A program made the translations under genes and the position numbers. Below are positions 33,662-40,961 of a stretch of 64,000 nt of DNA, in pieces. Numbering within the stretch: position 1 is the stretch's first letter; every line of letters starts with the position of its first letter. This DNA is from Celeribacter indicus. Its GTDB lineage: Bacteria; Pseudomonadota; Alphaproteobacteria; Rhodobacterales; Rhodobacteraceae. Location: NCBI RefSeq assembly GCF_000819565.1, contig NZ_CP004395.1, positions 1-64,000 on the forward strand, given 5' to 3'. Under the pieces are notes generated by a model. It was not told the DNA's origin and did no database searches. It saw nothing but the letters and a program-made list of their open reading frames with translations.

Positions 33662-34548
33662 CGAAGCGCCGCGACAAGTCCTATGCCCTCGATCAATGTG
33701 CCCTCTATCGGTGCAGCACACGCAAAAAGTTGTTCAAACTATTACAGACCAGTTCCGAGAAGTTTGCTGAGTTGAAGGCCGCACCCGATCTCTACAAGCC
33801 TCTGCGCAAGAAGAAAAAAGACGGAACATTCCGTCCTGTCCTTGCACCACGGGGCGATCTGAAGCGTATTCAACGGCGGATCGGAGAGTTGCTGCTGCGG
33901 GTGAAAACTCCGGACTACCTGATGTCGCCAGTGCGCGGTCGCTCGAACATCGACAATGCCGCACGGCATCGCGGTGCAGCAGCGTTCCATCTTCTCGACA
34001 TCGAAGATTTCTATCCGAGCTGCACAGCCAGCAAGGTAGCATGGTTCTTTGGAAAATATCTTGGGTGCCCTCCCGACGTAGTGAAGGTCCTCCTTGATCT
34101 CACAACGCTGAACGGGGTTCTGCCAGCCGGAAGCCCTGCCAGCCCATCGCTGGCCTTTTGGGCCTACGCTGACATGTGGGACGAGATTGATCAGCTGACC
34201 CGTGATGCCGGATGCCAGGTTAGCGTGTATGTCGATGACATAACAGTTTCAGGGCAAAACGTTCCCGGGATGCTGGTTCATGCGATCAAGGAGCGGCTTG
34301 CTCACCATGGTCACAGCTTCAAAGCGTCAAAGGAAATCGGTCAGATTAATGCGCCGGTAGTCGTAACGGGCGTGGTGGTGCGAGATCAAACGCTTCTCAT
34401 GCCAAACGTTCAGCACCTAGAACGTCATAAACTTAGGGCAGAGATCGCGAAACTTCCCGAGGGATACGAGAAGGCTAAGAAGATGGCCTCTCTCATGGGG
34501 CGTGAAGGCACCGAGCAGCAAATCCTGGCGCGCAACCAGGCTCACTGA
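33658..34548 (+). CDS. Retron-type reverse transcriptase
   Basis: The 296-residue RT has a first catalytic Asp in HLLDIEDFYPS (D114), GSPASPSLAFWAY (motif 4 region) and YVDDIT (Y191-D194). It carries both hallmarks of retron RTs: NAXXH as NAARH (N100-H104) and VTG (V236-G238) in VVVTGVVV. The size is typical of retron RTs with no fused domain. It would reverse-transcribe an msr-msd RNA into msDNA that guards the TIR effector. It is coupled to the XRE gene and followed 19 bases later by the TIR gene. Confidence 0.9.
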   Translation: MTKRRDKSYALDQCALYRCSTRKKLFKLLQTSSEKFAELKAAPDLYKPLRKKKKDGTFRPVLAPRGDLKRIQRRIGELLLRVKTPDYLMSPVRGRSNIDNAARHRGAAAFHLLDIEDFYPSCTASKVAWFFGKYLGCPPDVVKVLLDLTTLNGVLPAGSPASPSLAFWAYADMWDEIDQLTRDAGCQVSVYVDDITVSGQNVPGMLVHAIKERLAHHGHSFKASKEIGQINAPVVVTGVVVRDQTLLMPNVQHLERHKLRAEIAKLPEGYEKAKKMASLMGREGTEQQILARNQAH

Positions 34549-34567
34549 TTTTCAATGATGGGTTAAC

Positions 34568-35533
34568 ATGACGACGGTTTTCTTTTCCTACTGCCACGCT
34601 GACGAGGCACTACGAGACCAGCTGGAATGCCAGCTCAGAATCCTTCAGCGTCAAGGCCTGATAGAGACCTGGCACGACCGCCGGATTGAGGCGGGGCAGG
34701 ACTTCGCCGGTGAGATCGACGCGCACATTGAAGCCGATGAGATCATCCTGCTGCTGGTAAGCCCGGATTTTCTAAACTCTGACTATTGTTATGAGATCGA
34801 GATGACTCGTGCGCTGGAACGGCATAAGGTGGGAGAGGCCATCGTGATCCCGGTCATTCTGCGCGATTGCCTCTGGCATGGCGCACCCTTCGGCAAGCTG
34901 ATGGCCACGCCAACGGACGGTCGTCCGGTCACGCAATGGCCGGACATCGACCATGCGTTCCGTCTCGTCGCCGAAGCCGTTCAGGCGGCAGCAAAGCGCA
35001 ACGGTAGTCCACAATCGGTCACCAAGCAGTCAGCGGCACCTGCCATCATGCAAAACACGCAGTCAGTCAACAGATCGACACCGGCTCAAGTGATCCGGTC
35101 AAGTAATCTGCGGGTGGCCAAAACGTTCACAGACCGTGATTGTGATGCTTTCCAGACCGAGGCGTTTGAGTTCATGGCAAAATATTTCGAGAACTCGCTT
35201 TCTGAATTGTCGGCTCGCAATCCCGAGATTGACGGGTCGTTCCGCAGGCTTGACGCAAATCGCTTCAGCGCTGTTGCCTACCATAACGGTCAGTCTGCTA
35301 GCCGCTGCACCGTGTTCATGGGGGGGCGGCATATGGGGGGCATTGCTTACACTGCGACCGAAAATGCAGACACCAACGGGTTCAATGAGAACCTAACCGT
35401 CGAGGCCGATGAGCAAACCCTGTATCTGCGGAGTATGGGGATGGCACACTTTGGCCAAAACAGAGACCAGAAGCTGACGTTCGAGGGTGCGGCAGAAACT
35501 TATTGGCAGATGTTTGTGAAGCCACTTCAGTAA
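34568..35533 (+). CDS. TIR-domain effector of the retron
   Basis: The 321-residue protein has an N-terminal TIR domain (MTTVFFSYCHADEALRDQLECQL; WHDRRIEAGQDFAGEID; EIILLLVSPDFLNSDYCYEIEM, with E78 as probable catalytic Glu, E76 alternative; AIVIPVILRDCLW). A linker (about residues 145-180) and a C-terminal domain of about 140 residues (SNLRVAKTFTDRDCDAFQTE to WQMFVKPLQ) that I do not recognise follow. TIR domains in such systems destroy NAD+ when triggered, causing abortive infection. Being last in the XRE-RT transcript makes it the likely toxic effector. Confidence 0.85.
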   Translation: MTTVFFSYCHADEALRDQLECQLRILQRQGLIETWHDRRIEAGQDFAGEIDAHIEADEIILLLVSPDFLNSDYCYEIEMTRALERHKVGEAIVIPVILRDCLWHGAPFGKLMATPTDGRPVTQWPDIDHAFRLVAEAVQAAAKRNGSPQSVTKQSAAPAIMQNTQSVNRSTPAQVIRSSNLRVAKTFTDRDCDAFQTEAFEFMAKYFENSLSELSARNPEIDGSFRRLDANRFSAVAYHNGQSASRCTVFMGGRHMGGIAYTATENADTNGFNENLTVEADEQTLYLRSMGMAHFGQNRDQKLTFEGAAETYWQMFVKPLQ

Positions 35534-35582
35534 CCGCATCAGCAACTTTACGGGTGTCTGGTTTTGTTTGACGATGCTTCCA

Positions 35583-36089
35583 TCAAGGTTGCGAAACCTT
35601 CTTGGCAGAATGGCGGAAGATCACGGGCGCGAGACCAGTCTCGGGATCATTTTCGTTGAGGACAATTTTCCAGGACCTAAATACTGCTTCGATGGGTGAT
35701 CTGTCGGGTTTAGTACCTGCCAGTGGACAGTTGATCTTGTTCCTCATAGGCCCTCGGGACTGAAATGCGCATAAGCCAAAGGCACCGTTCCACATGACGA
35801 TGTCGCCAATTTCAGGTGAGGCGTAGCTTCCCACTTGGATATCTCCAGCGGGGTCGAGCACCAGTTTCCAGTCTTGGCCATACGAGAGGCAGAGGTCAGG
35901 TCTGTGATCTACATAGTGAATACTGAATAGGTCGTCGCCTTGGCCATTCAGTGTCGCGAAGCCAAGGTCTTCATCGAGTTTTACAACAAGCATGGCGAGT
36001 TCTGCCCCTCTGCCAAAGTTACAGAGACCGATTTCTCCCACTTCCAAGTCGGCCATTGGCTTGAGATTTGTTGAGAACAGAACTTCCAT
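35583..36089 (-). CDS. Unknown protein beside the retron
   Basis: A 168-residue acidic, beta-rich-looking protein convergent with the TIR gene (VGEIGLCNFGRGAELAMLVVKLDEDLGF, YVDHRPDLCLSYGQDWKLVLDP, PEIGDIVMWNGAFGLCAF). I recognise no family. Lower-GC sequence than the plasmid backbone suggests it arrived with the defence locus. No promoter assignment is possible beyond AT-rich DNA upstream of 36089. Confidence 0.55.
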   Translation of the reverse strand: MEVLFSTNLKPMADLEVGEIGLCNFGRGAELAMLVVKLDEDLGFATLNGQGDDLFSIHYVDHRPDLCLSYGQDWKLVLDPAGDIQVGSYASPEIGDIVMWNGAFGLCAFQSRGPMRNKINCPLAGTKPDRSPIEAVFRSWKIVLNENDPETGLAPVIFRHSAKKVSQP

Positions 36090-37003
36090 GATACTACGTT
36101 ACTTTCTATTTACATGCGGCATCTTGAGTCGATTCTTGAGACCAATTCATCCTACTGGCCGAACGCACGTAGAGAGAACTGACATAGTGCGAATGGTAGC
36201 CGACCAACTAACAATGCGTGGCTTACCACCTACCCTCTATTGCCCCTATATCTCACGCCAATGCCTCGGCGGCTAGGTCTGATTCAGCGGATCCAAATCC
36301 TCGAGCGGGCGCCGCGTGAGAGGAGGTTGCCAGGTACTTGCGTTAAACAGACTCGCGCAGATCGCAACGAATGACCACAATTCGCCCATCACGTCGAATG
36401 CTTGGAAAAGCAATCCTTATAGTCGGCAGCGGCGTCGCCAGCACATCAACCTTAGGCTAAGCCTTGCGGCCTCCCCAGCTCGGCTTCGCGTGTCGCAGGG
36501 GAGAACGGCCCTTCGGTCCGTCGCGCATTCGGCCATGCGGCCTCACCGCGGCGTCGCACCCAGGCCCCCGGTTTGCCCGCCTCGCGAGCACGTCCGTCCC
36601 CGGCCGCTCCGCCGGATTGCGCTCTGGTCTGTTTTGGCCCGAGGCCAAAACGATCCCGCCGCTCCATCCGTCTCCCGCGTCCGGTCAGGCCGTTTGCCTG
36701 CTCGGGTCGGGCAAACCTACCGTCAAAACACACACACATGAGCGCGGAAGCATATCCTCCGGATGGCCCCCAAATCAGCCCGCGTCAAGGATCGCAAAAC
36801 TTTTCGGCGAGGGCGGCGCCAGTGGTACAGGGCGGTCCCGTGCGTGAGCGCGCGCATGTGTCGGGTGCTGCGCGCGGAAAACTTTTGCGCCCGGCAAGCC
36901 GGCGGCTACGCCGTCCCTGACCCGGGCAGATTCGGAAACCAGGCATTCGGCCATGCCCCCACACTCACGTGGTGGCCTTGGAACCGAACACTGGAGACCA
37001 GAC
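36090..37003. other. 900-bp non-coding, repeat-rich stretch
   Basis: I find no supportable gene on either strand. It holds the perfect hairpin GTTTTGGCC/GGCCAAAAC (36631-36651, loop CGA), a 14-bp direct repeat GCATTCGGCCATGC (36525 and 36943), two AAAACTTTT copies (about 36797 and 36877), a CA run (36726-36738) and many GC-rich short palindromes. Candidate functions are a plasmid regulatory or replication region, or scar DNA left by insertion of the retron locus. Confidence 0.5.
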
Positions 37004-37933
37004 ATGGCTTACGACACTGCAAACACCTACGAGACCATCGAACTTTTCGGACTGACTGAAAAGGACGCGCAGCTGCCGATCCCGGAGGATCACGTTCTGA
37101 CCGACCACATCGTCCGCGAGAGCTTCGAGGCTTTGCTCGGCCAGCTGCGCGGGACCGGGCTTGAAGCAGAAATCGAACCGCTGGCCCATGGGCTCGCGAC
37201 GATCCTGCAGCGCCGCAAGGTGGCACTCGGCAAGGAGGTCGACCGCACCGCCGACAAGATCGGCGCGCTGGCAAAATCCCACGACGGATCGGAAATCGCC
37301 GAGACCGCGCTCGAAGAGGCGCAGGCGCGCTTTGTGCAACTGCGCGAGATTGTGAGCGCCATCGAGGTGATGAGCGAGGCGGCGGCGGAATGCTACGAGA
37401 TCGAGACGGGCCACGCTTTCATCCCGGCAGCCGGATCGCGGGCAAGCGTCCGGGCGCAGGAGACCGGGGCAGTCTTCGAGGCACGGCAGCTCCTTGAACA
37501 GCACGACCGCGAGACTGCCGAGAAGTCGAAAGTCGAGGGGGTGCCCCTGATCGTCTCAGGCGCCACCGACTGGACCGATGTCGATGTGATCTTCAACACG
37601 CTCGACAAGGTTCGCGAACGGATCAAGCAGAACCGCAACCAGGAGATCTTCCTCTGCCACAAGGGTGGCAAGCGCGGGGCAGAGATGATTGCGGCTCGGT
37701 GGGCCCGGGCACGCGGGGTCGCGCAGGCGCGCTTTGATCCTCGCTGGTCCGCGCATGGGCGGGCGGCACCGTTCAAGTGCAACGACGAAATGCTCGACGA
37801 CAAGTTCGCGGCGACGGGGGTTGTCCTCTTCGGCGGCAACGGGGTCGCGCTGAACCTCGGGCAGAAGGCGGAAGCGAAAGGCCTGACGGTCATGCGGGTT
37901 GCTGACCCGGCTAAGAGGACTGCGGATACGTGA
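37004..37933 (+). CDS. DUF2493 (SLOG-family) protein
   Basis: The 309-residue protein has an N-terminal helical region (about 1-180) and a C-terminal DUF2493/YspA-like Rossmann domain (LIVSGATDWTDVDVIF, IFLCHKGGKRGAEMIAARWARARGV, ARFDPRWSAHGRAAPFKCNDEML). The domain belongs to the SLOG nucleotide/ligand-binding superfamily, but its reaction is unknown. Common on alphaproteobacterial plasmids. A clear terminator follows. Confidence 0.82.
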   Translation: MAYDTANTYETIELFGLTEKDAQLPIPEDHVLTDHIVRESFEALLGQLRGTGLEAEIEPLAHGLATILQRRKVALGKEVDRTADKIGALAKSHDGSEIAETALEEAQARFVQLREIVSAIEVMSEAAAECYEIETGHAFIPAAGSRASVRAQETGAVFEARQLLEQHDRETAEKSKVEGVPLIVSGATDWTDVDVIFNTLDKVRERIKQNRNQEIFLCHKGGKRGAEMIAARWARARGVAQARFDPRWSAHGRAAPFKCNDEMLDDKFAATGVVLFGGNGVALNLGQKAEAKGLTVMRVADPAKRTADT

Positions 37934-37940
37934 ACATAGA

Positions 37941-37966
37941 GGGTCGCCTTCGGGCGGCCCTTTCGT
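37941..37966 (+). terminator. Intrinsic terminator
   Basis: GGGTCGCC (37941-37948), TTCG tetraloop, GGCGGCCC (37953-37960), then TTTCGTCGTTT. Confidence 0.85.
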
Positions 37967-38164
37967 CGTTTCTCAAATGTTTGCGAACCTCAGGGGTGTC
38001 GCAGCGAACTCCAGCAATGAGTAGAAAAAGTCTGGATGACTGCAACACGGCCAATGTGGTTTTGGGAATGGCTGGATGGTATCTCGATGCAATCACAGCT
38101 TAATGTGGCCGTGCGGCAGAAGACATTTGTTGCGCAGCTCAACACCCGAACAGGTTTTTCCTCG

Positions 38165-39241
38165 ATGCCTTTTTCTCCGGAACGCACCAAAGAGATCCAA
38201 TCACGCATTGATGCGCGTTTGCGGTCCGGGCAGGCAAACGATTGGGAAGTGTCTTTTCTCACAAACATGGCTGAACGGTTTGAGCGTCACGGGACGGAGA
38301 CTCGCCTGAGCAAAGCTCAGTACGCCAGCCTGCACAAAGTCCTGAAACTGGAAGGGGAAAAACCGGCCCAGACAAGGGCAGCTGCCGACGCCGGCACTTC
38401 GAAACCAGCACCAAAGCGCAGCCCCAGAGCCGTTCAGGCGAGACCCCGTTCGATCTCCGTGAGCCGCGCAATCACCGCACCTCGGCGTGCCGTGCGCAAG
38501 GCTCAACGCCAAATCATGGTGCCGTTGGTGATCGCTGTCGGGTTCTTCGCGTTGGTTGGATCATTGTTTGAGACGTCGAATTCGCGATCCACACCCTACA
38601 GTCCGTCAGCAATTCCCACATCGCAAACGACAAACACCACTTACGTCTATGTGACAGGGACACGTGTCAACCAACGTTCTGAGCCGTCTACCGCGAACGC
38701 TGTGATGGGCGTCTTGAGCGAAGGGACTCGCGTCGAAATGCTTCGCGATGAAGGGCAATGGACCCAAATTCGGTCTAACTTGGGAGTGGGCTGGATGTCT
38801 TCCAGTTTCCTATCGCCGGTCGCGCCACCTGCAGAGCGACCCGCCTCGCAAGACCGGTCGCTTCGAGCCAGCGATGTGCGGATCATTGATGGTGATACGA
38901 TTGATATTCGAGGCATGACAGCGAACGTGCGTCTCGTCGGGTTTAACGCGCCTGAGACATGGAGACCATCCTGCACTGCAGAGCGCCAGGTCGGGGAACA
39001 GGCAACAGCGCGTCTTGGTCAATTGGTGCGGGGTGCGGCGTTAATTGAGTTTGAGCGCGTGGCCTGTTCCTGCCGGCCCGGGACTGAAGGCACCGATCGA
39101 TGCAATTTCGGGCGGCTTTGTGGCTCGTTGTTCGTTGACGGTCGGGACGTGGGCAGTACGCTCATTGCTGAAGGTTTGGCCGTGCCATACCGATGTGGCC
39201 GCACCAGCTGTCCCCCACCCCCTCAACCCTGGTGCCGATAG
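38165..39241 (+). CDS. Membrane-anchored SH3 / thermonuclease-like protein
   Basis: A protein of about 358 residues: a charged helical N-terminal part (about 1-75), a Ser/Pro/Arg linker, one TM segment (MVPLVIAVGFFALVGSLF), a bacterial SH3 domain (TRVNQRSEPSTANAVMGVL to GVGWMSSSFL) and a C-terminal staphylococcal-nuclease-like domain (VRIIDGDTIDIRGMTANVRLVGFNAPET). The last third has several Cys (CSCRPG, CNFGRLCG, CGRTSCPPP). Nuclease acidic residues and the Arg in VRLVGF are present; catalysis is untested. ATG 38165 is preferred; an in-frame ATG at 38036 would add 43 atypical residues. Confidence 0.75.
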   Translation: MPFSPERTKEIQSRIDARLRSGQANDWEVSFLTNMAERFERHGTETRLSKAQYASLHKVLKLEGEKPAQTRAAADAGTSKPAPKRSPRAVQARPRSISVSRAITAPRRAVRKAQRQIMVPLVIAVGFFALVGSLFETSNSRSTPYSPSAIPTSQTTNTTYVYVTGTRVNQRSEPSTANAVMGVLSEGTRVEMLRDEGQWTQIRSNLGVGWMSSSFLSPVAPPAERPASQDRSLRASDVRIIDGDTIDIRGMTANVRLVGFNAPETWRPSCTAERQVGEQATARLGQLVRGAALIEFERVACSCRPGTEGTDRCNFGRLCGSLFVDGRDVGSTLIAEGLAVPYRCGRTSCPPPPQPWCR

Positions 39242-39598
39242 CAGGGGCACTCACCCAACACAGACGACGAATCTTCGCGCGCGGCTGAACGCTGACCCGC
39301 TGTGTGGTGCGCGTGACGGATCATTATCCAGATGCATTGGATCAGAACGAACCAAGCCACCTCAGACCGGTATCGACGGGTGGGAACGCGACTGCAAAGT
39401 GGCGGCACAAAATCGGGTCTCTCCTTTTTGCTCATAGATGTGGATCGCACGGGGTCGGCCCAATCGTGCCCTGCGCTTCGCTCCGGCAAGCACAAATACG
39501 GCTTCCACGGCTAGCCGCGGACCCTCGGCATTTGCGCTTGCGACCGGGCCTCTTGCCCCCGTGCCGGGTGATCCCCATCGCAACAAGGAGTAACCCAA
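39242..39598. other. Non-coding gap
   Basis: About 350 bases without a supportable gene. Small open frames lack ribosome sites and family resemblance. A ribosome site (AAGGAG) at the end serves the gene at 39599. Confidence 0.5.
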
Positions 39599-39805
39599 AT
39601 GACCAACCACTACGTCGCCACCGTCCCCGTCAAGTTCACCGACACCGATGGCCAGGAGCGCACCCGTTTTCAGCGCGTGGGCGCGATGTTCCGCAACACC
39701 CGCAACGGGGACGGCTCGGAGTTCTTCAGCCTCAAGCTCGACTTCCCGGTCGCGGTCTCGGAGCTGGTGATGTTCCCGCCGAGCGCGAAGGATCCCCAGG
39801 ACTGA
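39599..39805 (+). CDS. Small conserved plasmid protein
   Basis: A 68-residue protein with AAGGAG 10 bases before the ATG: NHYVATVPVKFTDTDGQERTRF, then FFSLKLDFPVAVSELVMFPP. It looks like a small beta-sheet protein. I know similar short proteins next to mobilisation genes on rhodobacteral plasmids but no function. Confidence 0.65.
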   Translation: MTNHYVATVPVKFTDTDGQERTRFQRVGAMFRNTRNGDGSEFFSLKLDFPVAVSELVMFPPSAKDPQD

Positions 39806-39821
39806 ATCCTCTGACGAGGAT

Positions 39822-39852
39822 GGGCCGCCCCGGGACGATCTTGGGGCGGCCC
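39822..39852 (+). terminator. Terminator-like hairpin
   Basis: GGGCCGCCCC (39822-39831) and GGGGCGGCCC (39843-39852) form a perfect 10-bp stem. No T run follows, but a second hairpin (ATCCCTG/CAGGGAT) does. Confidence 0.6.
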
Positions 39853-39859
39853 GATCCCT

Positions 39860-40367
39860 GTTCCAGGGATGCCGTCACCGGCGCGGGTGATCGCCGGCAG
39901 CGACCCTTCTTGGTGCCGTTCGCTGCGCGTTCAACGGACGCACTCCCCCCGGAATGATCAGGCCGCGACAGACCGGCCAGTCAGCCTCAAGGGGGCCATC
40001 CGCAAAAACCTATCGGCCAAGGCCTCCCGGTTTTTGCGGCAGAGATTTGGCAAGCCAAATCTGGCCCTCCTTGACCCTGCCTGTCCGCCCTGTCGGAGGG
40101 GTTTGCGCCCGCCCGCGGTTCCGTCCGAACACATGCGTGTTCGGCCAGAGCCTCGGGCGGTGCTGGGGAAGAGGACCCATTGGACAGGTGGGTCGCCCGG
40201 TGGTGAGGGCGGCAGAGCCGCGTCCCTGCGGGCCGCGGGGGAAGCGGACACCAAGGCTGCCTGAGCCTGAATGCGACGTAAGTATATAATTGACAGCTTG
40301 GTATATTATCGTAAGGTAGGGGCAGCCTTGGTGGAAGGTGGCAGGAAATAGGGGGTCTTTCTTCCGC
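39860..40367. other. Probable oriT region upstream of the mobilisation genes
   Basis: About 500 non-coding bases end in an AT-rich stretch (40275-40314) with two direct repeats GTATATAAT and GTATATTAT 17 bases apart. Earlier there are inverted repeats such as ACACATGCGTGT (40131-40142) and GGTTTTTGCGG with CCGCAAAAACC-like arms (about 40000-40040). In MOBP plasmids oriT normally lies next to the relaxase and its accessory gene, the main reason for the call. I could not identify a nic site. Confidence 0.4.
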
Positions 40368-40961
40368 ATGTCCCGAACAAAACGCCTGACAGAGATCGAG
40401 AAGATGCAGATCGTCCGCGAGGCCGCGGAGGGTGTGTCGACGTCCGAGCTGGCTGAGCGTTTCGAGGTCACATCGCGGGCCGTGCGCTACGTCCTGAAAG
40501 CTGATGCCGAGCGCCAGGCCGATGCCGCGATCCCGGTCTCAGCAGTCAGTGTGAAGGTCACGGCTGCGGAGCTGGCGGCGCTCGACGAGGTGTTGGCGAA
40601 GGCGGGGATCGAGAGCCGGGCCGAGGGGTTGCGGCGGCTCATCCAGGCGGCAGGTGGCGTGTTTGTCCCGGACGCGCAGATGGCGGCTGAGATGGCGCGC
40701 TATCGCGCCTCGCTGCACGAGGTCGGCAATGGGGTCGCGCAGATCGCCAAGCAGATGACGCAGGCCAACCGGCGGGGGCAGGGGGCAGGGGGCGGCACGA
40801 GTGCCGAGTTCACCGAATTGCGCCTTGCACAGATGCGCGGGCTGGCGCGGTTCATTCTGGATTCCGCTGACGAGATCGACCTGCTGCTGCGGCGTCGGCG
40901 CGACGTCATGCAGCTGGAGGCCACGGCCGCGCTGAGGGAGTTTGCCCATGCGGCTGAATGA
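40368..40961 (+). CDS. Mobilisation accessory protein (MobC-like, with HTH)
   Basis: The 197-residue protein has an N-terminal helix-turn-helix (EIEKMQIVREAAEGVSTSELAERFEVTSRAVRYVLKA). A MobC-like part has a ribbon-helix-helix-like segment (VSVKVTAAELAALDEVLAKAGIESRAEGLRRLIQAAGG). A helical region resembles relaxosome accessory proteins (LHEVGNGVAQIAKQMTQANRRGQ). It likely binds oriT and loads the relaxase. It overlaps the relaxase gene by 14 bases. ATG 40368 chosen; a GTG at 40338 is possible. Confidence 0.75.
   Translation: MSRTKRLTEIEKMQIVREAAEGVSTSELAERFEVTSRAVRYVLKADAERQADAAIPVSAVSVKVTAAELAALDEVLAKAGIESRAEGLRRLIQAAGGVFVPDAQMAAEMARYRASLHEVGNGVAQIAKQMTQANRRGQGAGGGTSAEFTELRLAQMRGLARFILDSADEIDLLLRRRRDVMQLEATAALREFAHAAE

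Noticed and set aside
33658..34548. Group II intron or diversity-generating retroelement reading of the RT
   Set aside because: No maturase or HNH domain, no template/variable repeat pair seen; NAXXH and VTG with a TIR partner fit a retron better.
36316..37059. Several overlapping open frames on both strands
   Set aside because: Arg/Pro/Ser-rich translations in all frames, no ribosome sites, repeats typical of non-coding DNA.
39304..39957. A 217-codon plus-strand frame
   Set aside because: Runs across the small gene at 39599 and the hairpin at 39822 and has an implausible composition.
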